Assembly: GCF_036014195.1 (NCBI RefSeq)
Contig: NZ_CP107918.1
Span: forward strand, 3,534,001-3,598,000
DNA from: Streptomyces sp. NBC_00442
GTDB lineage: Bacteria; Actinomycetota; Actinomycetes; Streptomycetales; Streptomycetaceae
Direction of reading: 5' to 3'
DNA length: 64,000 bases
Made by a program: the position numbers and the translations under genes. Positions within the stretch are counted from its first letter, which is position 1, and the number at the start of each line of letters is the position of its first letter. The notes below the pieces were generated by a model. It did no database searches. It was not told the DNA's origin and saw only the letters and a program-made list of their open reading frames with translations. Below, piece by piece: positions 1 through 7,587 of this stretch.

Positions 1-334
1 AGGCCAGCACCGGCAGAGCTCGCGGGCGCGTCTCCAGTTCGTCCGGGGTGTCGAAGCACAGCAAGATCCGCCGCAGCTCCGGAATGACGGCGTGGACCCC
101 ATCTTCCGCCTCCGGCTCCCCGTAGTACGGCTGGCCGGTCAGCACCTCCGGTCCGAAATGCAGCGCCCGAGCCAGAGCCAATATGAGGCTCGGCGTCGCT
201 TTCCGGGCTCCGGACTCCAGCTTCTGAATCAGGCTGGGCGACACCGCGACCCGCTGGGCAAGCTGCGCGGCGGACAGCCCTCGCGTCTTACGTGCCACCC
301 GGAGCCGGTCTCCCAGCATCAAGCTCTCACCCAT
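1..334 (-). CDS. XRE-family helix-turn-helix regulator, 3' end beyond the window
   Basis: The minus strand reads from an ATG at 332-334 with a GAGGGG ribosome-binding site just upstream and stays open to the window edge, so only about 111 residues are visible. Residues 8 to 65 form a Cro/C1-type HTH: LGDRLRVARKTRGLSAAQLA, then VSPSLIQKLESGARKATPSL, the usual recognition helix and closing Glu-Ser-Gly turn. After this comes a linker with Tyr-Tyr-Gly-Glu-Pro, then a helical region, as in the larger Streptomyces XRE regulators that carry a C-terminal sensory or TPR-like part. It probably binds DNA as a dimer; target unknown. It lies in the presumed tRNA-Ser(GGA) element and is divergent from the CoiA-like gene. 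The family is sure; the role is not. Confidence 0.75.
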   Translation of the reverse strand, partial: MGESLMLGDRLRVARKTRGLSAAQLAQRVAVSPSLIQKLESGARKATPSLILALARALHFGPEVLTGQPYYGEPEAEDGVHAVIPELRRILLCFDTPDELETRPRALPVLA

Positions 335-850
335 GTCGAGATCCCCTCGCTGATCGGAGCATTGGGGCCAGCGTACGGACTGCGACCAAGCTCCAGAAGG
401 GCCGTCGCTAAGAGTTAACGGGCCGGCCGTTCTACTCACGCGCCGTGCTCTGCTGCTTGGGGCTAAGCGCCCAACCCGCCGCCAGTGGCACCTGTCAGTC
501 GACGACGCGGCGGAACAGCTTTTCCAAAGTGAGGTGAACCAGTCTGCCGGACCGGAGCCGAGCTGTTCCAAGGCTCGTCCAGTCCCGCTACTCGCATCGT
601 ATGACCGGAGGCTACTGTCCACAGCAAACGTCAACTCTCCAGGCAATCGCTTCAGCCGCTCACGTCAACTCCAGGATCCCGTTCCACACACTTGCTGCCG
701 TACACAATGACTTGACGACCAGACGACCACGCCCCAGGCGCCGACCGAGCAGACCGCCGCCCACGGCCGTCAACCGCAATCCATAAGGTCATGGCACAAG
801 TCACCCCGTGAATCCGGAATTGTCAGTGACCGCACCTACGGTCCCGCGCC
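335..850. other. Intergenic region between divergent genes
   Basis: No convincing gene is visible in these 516 bases. Short open frames on both strands lack ribosome-binding sites and give arginine- and proline-rich, family-free peptides. Local GC is a little lower around 500-700 than in the flanks, in keeping with promoters for the XRE gene on the left and the CoiA-like gene on the right. I could not identify a specific promoter or operator. Confidence 0.4.
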
Positions 851-2155
851 ATGGCCAATGGAATCTGGCACGCCGAATACGGCATCGCCATCAACCTGAC
901 TCGCTCCGACCTCGGACTGAACGAGTACCAGGGCTGCTTGCCAGCCGACCTCACACCAGAAAAGCTTCTGGAGGACATCACTCGCCCCCTCCAGGACCGA
1001 GAGCGCGAACGCCTGCAATGCCTCGACCACCACGAGCACGGAGTATGCAAAGCCGAGCGCGAGGGACGGTCACCGTGGATGACCGTCCGGCGGTGCCGAC
1101 GAGGGACCGAACTACTGCTCATTGCAGCCCATCTACCGGCGCGGAGTGCGCCTACGCCGCCAGAGAGCCTGCGGCACCAGGCCCTCAAAGAACGAATCGT
1201 CCGAGCCGCCGAGCGCCATAGCTGTCTGACAGCCGACGCAGAAATGACAGCACAGGGCAGCAGACGGAAAATCCGTAGTGACGTACGGGTTTCCGGTCCG
1301 GGCCGAACCGTCGGCTGGGAAGCCCAGTACTCTCCGATCACCGCGCCCACCGTCCGCAGACGCTCACAGATTGCCGTGGAGGCAGGCATCACCCCCCTAT
1401 GGGTCACCGACAGCGACCGAGCGGCTTTGATTAACAGGGCTCCCTGGGCGAGGGTGGATGATGTGCCCTGGCAGGACATCGCATCACGCGCGCGGATGCT
1501 AATCCGTGGCGGTGTCCGCTACCTTCAGGAATGGAAGTGCACAGCGGGTGCCGAGCGCCAATGCCCGGCGAAAACAGCAAGTATGTTCGGCTGCGGTGAC
1601 TTCCACACCATCTTTGAGGTTCCTGCGCTGTGTCTGCCCGCGAAGCGCCACACTGAGGTCGACGAACTCGTCGTAGCCAGCGCCGACGGCTCCTTCGTCC
1701 CCCTCCAAGTCCCTATGCCGTCGGATCCTCGGCAGGCATCTCGCATGTGGGTGCCCGCCCAGGACCACGAACGCTGGCTCAGCATCGTCGGACACGAACC
1801 AACCCCACTCTGCGAGGAAGACCCGCCCGACAGCGAACTGACTTTCCACGAGGAGGAGTTGGACGCCAAGTGCCGTTTCGGCGAGGAGAGCTCTGTACGC
1901 AACGATCCCCGTCCCATCCGTGAGCGAGGCGACGACCGCGGCCTGAGAACCTTCACCCAGTTGCCACCGCGTATCCCCCGCCAAGCACCCGGACGGTCCA
2001 TTAGCGATGCGGAACGCCAAGAGAGAGCAGAGCAATATGGATGCCGCGTCTGGGAAATCGGCGCATGCCCTGGATGCGGCCAGCCGATGCACCGCTACGG
2101 GCGGGGTGCCGCCCATGCCTGCCGCGCCTGCCGATCCCGCTTCGTCACCCGGTAG
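851..2155 (+). CDS. Competence CoiA-like nuclease-fold protein with C-terminal zinc motif
   Basis: 434 residues. The central part (about 105-215) matches the CoiA nuclease-like pattern: a conserved H-x3-K near residues 109-113, an acidic residue in AEMT (131), R-SDVRV (Asp144), WEAQYS (Glu157, Gln159), then an Arg-rich helix and a LWV strand. This D...ExQ arrangement is the restriction-endonuclease-like core of the family. In Bacillus and Streptococcus CoiA acts in recombination of transforming DNA; the role in Streptomyces is unknown and related proteins are often on mobile elements. The C-terminus has CPGCGQP (about 411) and CRAC (about 429), a likely zinc ribbon. The start ATG lacks a good ribosome-binding site, so the true start could be slightly different. 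The gene stands alone, between an XRE regulator and a tRNA attachment site. Confidence 0.6.
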   Translation: MANGIWHAEYGIAINLTRSDLGLNEYQGCLPADLTPEKLLEDITRPLQDRERERLQCLDHHEHGVCKAEREGRSPWMTVRRCRRGTELLLIAAHLPARSAPTPPESLRHQALKERIVRAAERHSCLTADAEMTAQGSRRKIRSDVRVSGPGRTVGWEAQYSPITAPTVRRRSQIAVEAGITPLWVTDSDRAALINRAPWARVDDVPWQDIASRARMLIRGGVRYLQEWKCTAGAERQCPAKTASMFGCGDFHTIFEVPALCLPAKRHTEVDELVVASADGSFVPLQVPMPSDPRQASRMWVPAQDHERWLSIVGHEPTPLCEEDPPDSELTFHEEELDAKCRFGEESSVRNDPRPIRERGDDRGLRTFTQLPPRIPRQAPGRSISDAERQERAEQYGCRVWEIGACPGCGQPMHRYGRGAAHACRACRSRFVTR

Positions 2156-2498
2156 ACCCGATCGTCGTGGCCTTGCCGAGCGTGAGGCGGCGAGGTTGGA
2201 CATTGCGTCAGACGATGCGACCAGGACTGCCGGCGGGTGAGGGAGAGCGGTCCAAACCGCGTACCAGAGCCGTTGCAGTCCCCGAGGCGGGCGCCTTTGC
2301 GGTGCGCCGGTCTGGCAGTGGTCGATGGCCGTCCAGATTGCTGTGGTCGGTCATGTGGAGCTCACGGATCCCACGCATGACCTCGAAGCCCTAGGGGGTT
2401 CTGCATGAGGGTCGGCAAACGCAGCTCCCCGCCAGCCGGGAAGCTAGATGCCAGCAGGATCTGCCCGCCAATCCACCCAGCCGACCCCTCTGATCGCT
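2156..2498. other. Intergenic stretch at the element end
   Basis: No supported gene. Open frames here are short, lack ribosome-binding sites and show no family motifs. The stretch leads into the paired GGTCTCATT repeats and the tRNA-Ser 3' fragment, so it is best read as the terminal non-coding part of an integrated element. Confidence 0.4.
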
Positions 2499-2519
2499 GG
2501 TCTCATTTTCGGTCTCATT
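2499..2519 (+). repeat. Paired GGTCTCATT repeats, candidate integrase arm-type sites
   Basis: GGTCTCATT occurs at 2499-2507 and again at 2511-2519, a 12 bp period, about 95 bp inside the tRNA-Ser 3' fragment. Short direct repeats at this distance from a tRNA-derived core are typical of arm sites for tyrosine integrases. A similar pair (CCGTCTCAGTT, also period 12) sits beside the tRNA-Ser(CGA) gene at 20445. The function is inferred. Confidence 0.45.
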
Positions 2520-2613
2520 CGTCCACGTTCAGGACCGTTCGCAAGCCCGTGGTCTAACGCCTGCGACGCAGGTCAGGACGCCCGCGACCACCCCCGGATC
2601 CCCAGACGAACAT

Positions 2614-2669
2614 TTGGAAAGCGTGTTGGGGGCAACCCCTCACGAGTTCGAATCTCGTATCCTCCGCCA
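2614..2669 (+). other. 3' fragment of tRNA-Ser(GGA): attachment site (attR/attL) remnant
   Basis: The segment reads TTGGAAAGC (anticodon loop with GGA), a variable arm with GTTGGGGGCAACC, a T arm with GTTCGAATC, and an acceptor end TCCTCCG followed by CCA, as in a serine tRNA. Bases to the left do not make the 5' half, the D arm or the matching acceptor strand. A 3' tRNA half without its 5' half is the usual mark left by an integrative element. The host-like terminator just to the right suggests that the element lies to the left, towards and beyond position 1. Confidence 0.8.
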
Positions 2670-2687
2670 TTGCTCTCACCGGGCAAT

Positions 2688-2729
2688 ACGTCGAAGGGCC
2701 CCACCGCTTGCGGTGGGGCCCTTCGACGT
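2688..2729 (+). terminator. Strong terminator after the tRNA-Ser fragment
   Basis: A perfect 19 bp stem (2688-2706 with 2711-2729) closes on a CTTG loop. It begins 18 bases after the tRNA 3' end and is probably the original terminator of the tRNA-Ser gene. Confidence 0.85.
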
Positions 2730-2899
2730 TACGTGGTCCCAGTTCGCCGGATGGGCCGTCGTGGACCGAGGTCTGCCCCAACCGCCTCGGCCACGCAGGG
2801 GCCCGTGCGAGCCTGTCGTCCGCACGCCCCAACCCGAACTCTCATGGCAGCGTCGTACTGCGGAGCCGCCCAACTGTGGGCCTTGCGAACCCCAAAGCG

Positions 2900-3714
2900 A
2901 TGTCGGGGAGGGTTACCTTGGCGACCGGCCTGTTGCACCTTGACGAGGCGGGCGAGTGGTCAGGCCTCTGGTGGCTGCCCGACGACCCTGGCCAGCCGCT
3001 ACCCCGTGTCCTCCGCTACTCACCGGACGATGGCCTCGCGCTTTCGCTGATCGGTGCGTTCGAGGACCGCATCATGTCTGTGCCTCCCGGCCTCACCGTC
3101 TTCCACTAGGGGAGCCGGAACTGGGACGCCATCCAGGGCGTCGCCGAGCCGAGCGGCGTGCAGCCGGTGCAGACGCGATCGGTCCTAGTGGACGGGACCG
3201 CGTTCCGCCTGGAGCACCAGCACACGCTCCCGTTCTTCGACCGGAGCAGAGGCGGCACCGTCGGTCACATGCGCGAGACGGCGTTCGAGCGCGTGGTCCC
3301 GGCCACCCCGTTCCGGGCGGGCACGGGAGGCGGCCGCCCTGGTGCAGGACCTGATCTCACTTGCGACCCATCGAGCCGTCGGCATGATCTGGCTCCGGCT
3401 TGAAACAGCGGACAGCGAGTCCCCACCAGTGTCCGGCGGCCGCCTCGCGCCAAGGCGGGGCGCCATGCGCTCTAGCACCGGCCCGCTATGTGGAGGCCAG
3501 CCTCCTGACGGCAGAGGGAGCGGCCGAGGTGCTGCACCGGCGGCCTCCGCATCGACGAGAAGCCGCTTCCCCCTGCGGCTTTCGAGGCGATGCGCACCGC
3601 CATGCTCGCCCAGGTGCCCGAGATCCACCGGCGGAGGTTCAAGGGAGCCATCCGCGACGACCTGACGCTCCGGGACCGGCTATACGCCCTCGCTGCGCGT
3701 CCCGACCAGAACCG
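2900..3714 (+). pseudogene. Broken ApeA-like (HEPN) anti-phage gene
   Basis: From the ATG at 2900 the frame encodes a start resembling ApeA N-terminal domain proteins: SGLWWLPDDPGQ, LRYSPDDGLALSLIGAFEDR. It stops at TAG 3107. The same frame continues beyond the stop with GSRNWDAIQGVAE, a probable internal deletion, then VDGTAFRLEHQHTLPFFDR. Further pieces lie in other frames: LVQDLISLATHRAVGMIWLRLE (about 3339-3407), ARYVEASLLTAEGAAEVLHR (about 3480-3539) and, in another frame, DEKPLPPAAFEAMR, VPEIHRRRFKGAIRDDLTL and LYALAARPD (about 3556-3708), which look like the HEPN part. I count one stop, at least two frameshifts and at least two deletions. The break at about 3708-3715 runs straight into antitoxin sequence. 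ApeA proteins are described as HEPN RNases acting in abortive infection; this copy cannot be functional. The family call is from memory. Confidence 0.6.
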
Positions 3715-3906
3715 GCCTATGTGGCTGAAGCACTACGACTCAAGCGCGATCGGGACCGGCTGCTGGAGCTGGTCGACTGGCTCCAGGAGGAACACGGGCC
3801 GGTCACCAAGAACGAGCGAGCGGCAGCCCTCGCGGAACTGGACGATCTCGACGGCGAGCACAATCGCCGCACGGCCGGTGGACGCGATGCCGGAGAAGCG
3901 GCGTGA
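3715..3906 (+). pseudogene. Headless antitoxin paired with the PIN toxin
   Basis: The frame ending at TGA 3904-3906 codes AYVAEALRLKRDRDRLLELV, then DWLQEEHGPVTKNERAAALAEL and an acidic tail. This looks like the C-terminal half of a VapB-type or ribbon-helix-helix antitoxin; its DNA-binding N-terminus is missing and is replaced by the ApeA-like remnant. Its stop overlaps the toxin start (GTGA), the tight coupling usual for antitoxin-toxin pairs. No start codon with a ribosome-binding site is visible for the fragment, though a fusion read from upstream in the same frame is possible. The toxin-neutralising region of such antitoxins is often C-terminal, so a product might still neutralise; that is inference. 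Confidence 0.55.
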
Positions 3907-4328
3907 AGAAGCGCCCCAGTGAACAGAGGCAGCGGCCGCTGCGTGTCTTCGTACTCGACTGCGAAGCCCTGTCTCCGACCGTGCGCGGCGACCGGAAGAT
4001 GATCGCCTGGCTCGACCTGGCAGCTCAAGGTGAGGCCGAGGTGGTGACTTCTCCCATGGCGTTGGTCGAGGCGTACGAAGGCAGAACCACCGAGCAGCGC
4101 TGGGACCGGGTGCTCTCCCGGCTCCAAGTCGCCGATGTCGGCAAGGACGAGGCCCGCCAGGCTCGCCGCCTCCTGGCGGACGCCAAACTGCATGGACACG
4201 AGTACGCGATCGACGCCGTACCCGCCGTCATCGCTCGCCGGCAGAAAGGGCAGGTCACGGTCTTCTTCTCGGACGTCGACGACCTGGAGAAACTCGTCCC
4301 GGACGCGATCGTGGTCAAGGCGGTCTGA
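3903..4328 (+). CDS. PIN-domain toxin (VapC-like ribonuclease)
   Basis: 141 residues from a GTG at 3903 that overlaps the antitoxin stop by four bases. The PIN pattern is visible: VFVLDCEALS (first Asp, about residue 19), MALVEAYEG (Glu about 55) and YAIDAVPAVIA followed by VTVFFSDVDDLEKL (later acidic residues). PIN toxins of type II systems are magnesium-dependent RNases that cleave tRNA or other RNAs and are held inactive by the antitoxin encoded just upstream. Here the antitoxin has lost its N-terminus, so autoregulation has probably been lost. The toxin itself looks full length. Some Streptomyces PIN proteins of this class are poorly characterised, and toxicity cannot be read from the sequence. 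Confidence 0.7.
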   Translation: MKKRPSEQRQRPLRVFVLDCEALSPTVRGDRKMIAWLDLAAQGEAEVVTSPMALVEAYEGRTTEQRWDRVLSRLQVADVGKDEARQARRLLADAKLHGHEYAIDAVPAVIARRQKGQVTVFFSDVDDLEKLVPDAIVVKAV

Positions 4329-4959
4329 CCCAACCCTGCGACCGGTCCGGGTTTCCGGGGCGGGCGGGGTCGCTCGTGCCGAGCGTCAGCCTCCGGCGTG
4401 CTTCAGCTCCCGGACGGCGGATGCCTCAGCGACACATCGGCGAAGCCGGAGCAAGCCCCTCAACGTGTGCATTGAGGCGACCTTTACCCACGATCCGCAT
4501 GCGAGCCCATCCGCTCGATCACGAGCCCCTTCCCTGTAGTGGGCCGTCTCCTGTCCCTGCCGCTTCACCCAGGTGGTGACAGTTGGGCGGGCGACTCCTG
4601 CCTGCCCAACGAAGCCCGCACGAGTGGTGAAGGGATCCCGCCGGTCCAAGCTCATCGCATGGTGCTCCTTCGTTCGTGCCTCCGCCAAGGTCTTGAACGC
4701 CGGCTCGAGCAGCTCCTGTACGGCCGCTGCGCATGGCGCAGTGTCAGTACGGGAAGCGCCATGGCGCGCTGCTCGGCTTCGAACCCACGTACGTGCCCGA
4801 TGTGGGAGCAAGGATGGAGAAAAAGAGCCATTCTCGGTCAATCATTGCCGCATTTCGATCAGTTGGCCTCACGGTTAACCCTCGTCTGTGATGCTCCACG
4901 ACAGGGCAGCTCGGCTTCGGTCGGCTGACGCTCCTTTGGGACCCGGGGGGATTCCGTCC
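4329..4959. other. Intergenic region with a possible decayed minus-strand gene
   Basis: 631 bases without a convincing gene. On the minus strand around 4540-4640 a stretch reads QAGVARPTVTTWVKRQGQ, which resembles the helix-turn-helix start of small mobile-element DNA-binding proteins, but the surrounding frame has no recognisable continuation. I take it as debris of the same accessory region. The ribosome-binding site of the ParB-like gene (GGGGGG at 4945-4950) closes the stretch. Confidence 0.35.
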
Positions 4960-5874
4960 ATGCGCACCGAGACGATGACAATCACGCCTGACATCTGCAC
5001 CAAATGGATGCAGAACAGGGTCTGCAACCGCGTGCCTCTGCGTGGCTACAACGTCGAGAAGTTCCGGGAGATCCTGCAGAGCGGACAGTTCCGGACCACC
5101 CACCAAGGGTTCGCGCTGGACCTGCACGGTTGCCTTATTGACGGACAGCATCGAGCCCAGGCAATCATCGACACAGGAATCTCCGTGACCGCACAGGTCA
5201 CTTATGACCTCGAGCCGGACGCCTTCGCCGCCATCGACGGGGGCCGTGTGCGGACTTCGGGCGATCACGTCGCCAAGGCGTCCGGCATGGCGCAGAACAG
5301 CGCCAACTACTACGGCGCGGCCTTGAAGATCCTGCGTAACCGAGCCGAGGGGCTGCACTGGACCCGTTGGTCCACGGGCAAACTCACGGCTGACGAGATT
5401 CCTGCACTCATGGCCACCTGGCCCATTCCGGAATCCCGGATCAACTACATGCTCGTGAAGGGTCGCCAGTGCCATGCGAGCGGCACGGGACTGCTCATCA
5501 GCCACCAGATCATCCTGGAGAAGTGGCCCGAGCACGTCGCCGACCTCTTCTTCGGGGGCATCGGTGATGCGAGTCGCGAGTATGTCGGCAAGGATCCCCG
5601 GGCCGTCTACACGAACACCATGCTCAACGTGAACAAGGGCGTCATCAGCAGGGACAGCGTCCAACAGTCGGCACAAGCAATCAAGGCCTTCAATGCGCTC
5701 ATTGCAGGGGAGACCATCGGCACCCTGAAGAAGATGAAAATGGCGGGCGTCAAAGTGGTTCGCGACCGCGCGACTGGCGAGGAGATGGAGCAGCAGTACC
5801 TCGCGGATCGCTACCCCGGTGTCATCGACGTACAGCCTGCCAGCCCGAACTGGCCACACGTCACGGATCACTAG
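4960..5874 (+). CDS. ParB/Srx-fold protein of the phage/mobile-element type
   Basis: 304 residues from the ATG at 4960, preceded by a run of G that serves as ribosome-binding site; an upstream ATG at 4888 has none. Residues about 30-90 carry the ParB-like core: YNVEKFREILQSGQFR, then ALDLHGCLIDGQHRAQAI, the D-G-x-H-R box that in ParB-fold proteins binds a nucleotide, then a strand with AAIDGGRVR. The rest is helical without a clear HTH and with few prolines. Similar proteins occur in actinobacterial phages and islands, where they may be regulators, CTP/ATP-binding switches or nucleases. There is no ParA partner here. It lies alone at the end of the accessory region, before core genes begin. 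Function unknown; fold call moderately sure. Confidence 0.6.
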   Translation: MRTETMTITPDICTKWMQNRVCNRVPLRGYNVEKFREILQSGQFRTTHQGFALDLHGCLIDGQHRAQAIIDTGISVTAQVTYDLEPDAFAAIDGGRVRTSGDHVAKASGMAQNSANYYGAALKILRNRAEGLHWTRWSTGKLTADEIPALMATWPIPESRINYMLVKGRQCHASGTGLLISHQIILEKWPEHVADLFFGGIGDASREYVGKDPRAVYTNTMLNVNKGVISRDSVQQSAQAIKAFNALIAGETIGTLKKMKMAGVKVVRDRATGEEMEQQYLADRYPGVIDVQPASPNWPHVTDH

Positions 5875-5914
5875 CCGACGGCACCGTTCGGGCAACGCTG
5901 CAGAGGACCCGGAC

Positions 5915-6352
5915 TCACGGCTCCCGGAAGGTCAAGGTCAGGTGGGGTCGCACGGGGCCCGGGGGTGCCGCGCCCGGAGGTGCCGGGCCCGGGGCGTGGT
6001 CGGCGTCCGAGAGGCCGGGCGGGAGGCGGTCCCGGAGGACGAAGGCGAATTCGAGGCCGGCGAAGTGGAACAGCCGCATCACGCCGGGCGCTCCGCGGAC
6101 CACGCGCAGGGTGCCGCCCCGCGCGGTTACGCCGTCCTGGACGGCGGACAACAGCCGCAGGCCGCCCGGATCGAGGAAGGTGACGGGGCGCAGGTCGACC
6201 ACGACCTGCGGCGCTTCCCGGTCGATGAGCTTCTCGACGGTGGGTCCGAGGGCCGTCCGGGCCTCGATGTCGATCTCTCCGTACAGATCGAGCACGGTGG
6301 CCGCCTCCACCGCTCGGTCCCACAGGCCGAACCCGGATGTGCCGGCGCGCAT
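5915..6352 (-). CDS. STAS-domain anti-sigma factor antagonist
   Basis: 145 residues if started at the ATG at 6350-6352, which has GGGGG seven bases upstream; a longer GTG start at 6394 is possible. The STAS fold is clear: VEAATVLDLYGEIDIEAR, VVVDLRPVTFLDPGGLRLL and the closing strand LRVVRGAPGVMRLFHFAGL. In this family the conserved Ser or Thr of the D-S/T-S/T-G box is phosphorylated by an anti-sigma kinase. Here the box reads FLDPGG, with Pro in place of the usual Ser, so classical phospho-switching may not apply. The C-terminus (about 120-145) is proline-rich. It lies downstream of a response-regulator gene on the same strand, 126 bases away, suggesting a shared stress pathway. Confidence 0.8.
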   Translation of the reverse strand: MRAGTSGFGLWDRAVEAATVLDLYGEIDIEARTALGPTVEKLIDREAPQVVVDLRPVTFLDPGGLRLLSAVQDGVTARGGTLRVVRGAPGVMRLFHFAGLEFAFVLRDRLPPGLSDADHAPGPAPPGAAPPGPVRPHLTLTFREP

Positions 6353-6478
6353 GAGGAAACCCCCACGATCCTTTCCGAAGTGCCACAACGGCACGCGGAC
6401 CGGTCGACCGCTTCCTGGCGCCGGAGCACAGCGGCACCCCCAGGGTTCGAGGCGGCGACGCTCATGGTGCGTTCACCA

Positions 6479-7099
6479 TCATGCCCGGTCGTCGCCCGGC
6501 GGCCCCGGCGCCGGGCTGAGTCGGGCCGGGTCGGGCGGAGTCGGTCGCATCCGATCAGAGGGGCGGCTCTCGGGGTTGTCGGGCCACCGGGACACCCGCG
6601 CCGCCGTGTCCGAAGGGCGCGACTGGCGCTGCCCGGACCGGAGTTGGGCAGCGAGTTGGTCGGGGTCGGCCGGGTGGGTGCGCGGGCCGCGCCGGCGGGG
6701 CGGGGCGAGGGCCAGCAGGGCGCTCGCGCGGTACAGGTACTGGACCTTGATGCGCAGGGCCCACGGGTCGAGCGGCTTGATCAGGTAGTCGGCGACGCCC
6801 AGGCGCAGCGCCTCGTCGGCGGTCGCGGCGTCGTGGCCCATTCCGGTCACCAGGACGACGGGGATCAGCTGGGTCTGCGTCAGGCGGCCCAGATAGCGGG
6901 CCACGTCGAGCCCGCTGACGCCCGGCATCACCACATCGAGGACCGCCACCGCTATCCCGCCGTGCAGGGCGGCCTTGAGCGCGCCGTCCCCGCTGGTCGC
7001 GAGCTCCAGCGGGTAGCCGAGCGGCGCGAGGATGCTCTCCATGGCGAACAGGTTGTCCTCGTGGTCGTCGACCAGTAGCACCTTCATGTCCGCGGACAT
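6479..7099 (-). CDS. Single-domain response regulator with disordered tail
   Basis: 206 residues from ATG 7097-7099 with GGTGATGGGG upstream; another Met four residues later is possible. The receiver domain spans about 5-125: acidic pair DD at 11-12, phospho-acceptor Asp55 in VLDVVMPG, the T of LVTGMG, and Lys108 in YLIKPL. There is no DNA-binding domain; after the receiver comes a basic, proline-rich tail of roughly 80 residues. Such stand-alone receivers often act by protein contact, and the STAS gene downstream makes a sigma-factor partner-switch plausible (inference). Confidence 0.85.
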   Translation of the reverse strand: MSADMKVLLVDDHEDNLFAMESILAPLGYPLELATSGDGALKAALHGGIAVAVLDVVMPGVSGLDVARYLGRLTQTQLIPVVLVTGMGHDAATADEALRLGVADYLIKPLDPWALRIKVQYLYRASALLALAPPRRRGPRTHPADPDQLAAQLRSGQRQSRPSDTAARVSRWPDNPESRPSDRMRPTPPDPARLSPAPGPPGDDRA

Positions 7100-7587
7100 G
7101 GCCCCATCACCTTCACTCGGGAGCGCCGGATAGGCATATGCCCGCTCGCGGCCACTCGTACGCAGTCGGGGGAGCACCACTGTGGTGTGCATGTGGGGAA
7201 CGCACATGGTGTGTGCATGTGCCGGTGGTTCCGGCACATGTGGATCCGGAACCGTGGACCCGTGCCCGTGCCGTCCGGCTCGGGTGGACCGAATTCTTGC
7301 ACCGGGCGTCCTCGAACATCAGGGTGCCGACGGAGCCGGTTGCCCTTCGCGCGGGCCGGCCGGTGGCACGCAGTGCCCATGCGCACATGCCACTGGCTCA
7401 TGTCCCGTCCCCATGACACCTATGGGTGAATTGCCGCCCCGCTGCCGACGGGGTCGACATGTGCGGAACGGCCACCCCCGTGACGGTTCCGCAGGTCAAG
7501 CCCTCGTGCCTCATTGGTCTGAACCACCGTGTGCCGTACGGCACTTGATCCGTCCAGCGCCCAGAATGACCGGATGAGGATCCCGTC
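7100..7587. promoter_or_regulatory. Divergent intergenic region rich in CATGTG/CACATG inverted repeats
   Basis: Between the response regulator (leftward) and a membrane protein gene (rightward). It holds a perfect 10 bp hairpin, CATGTGCCGG (7216-7225) with CCGGCACATG (7231-7240), loop of five, and other CATGTG or CACATG hexamers near 7190, 7204 and 7384. A smaller dyad, CACCACTGTGGTG, lies at about 7176-7188. These could be operator half-sites or RNA hairpins in the leader of the response-regulator transcript. No gene is supported here. Confidence 0.45.

Noticed and set aside
2614..2669. A functional tRNA-Ser gene
   Set aside because: The 5' acceptor strand and D arm are missing to the left; only the 3' part from the anticodon loop is present.
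4386..4841. A minus-strand gene with an HTH-like segment
   Set aside because: Only about 20 residues look like a DNA-binding motif; the rest is not family-like and there is no start signal. Kept only as possible debris.
4744..5895. A 383-codon minus-strand frame across the ParB-like gene
   Set aside because: Only the plus strand shows a recognisable motif (DGQHR), a ribosome-binding site and normal codon bias.
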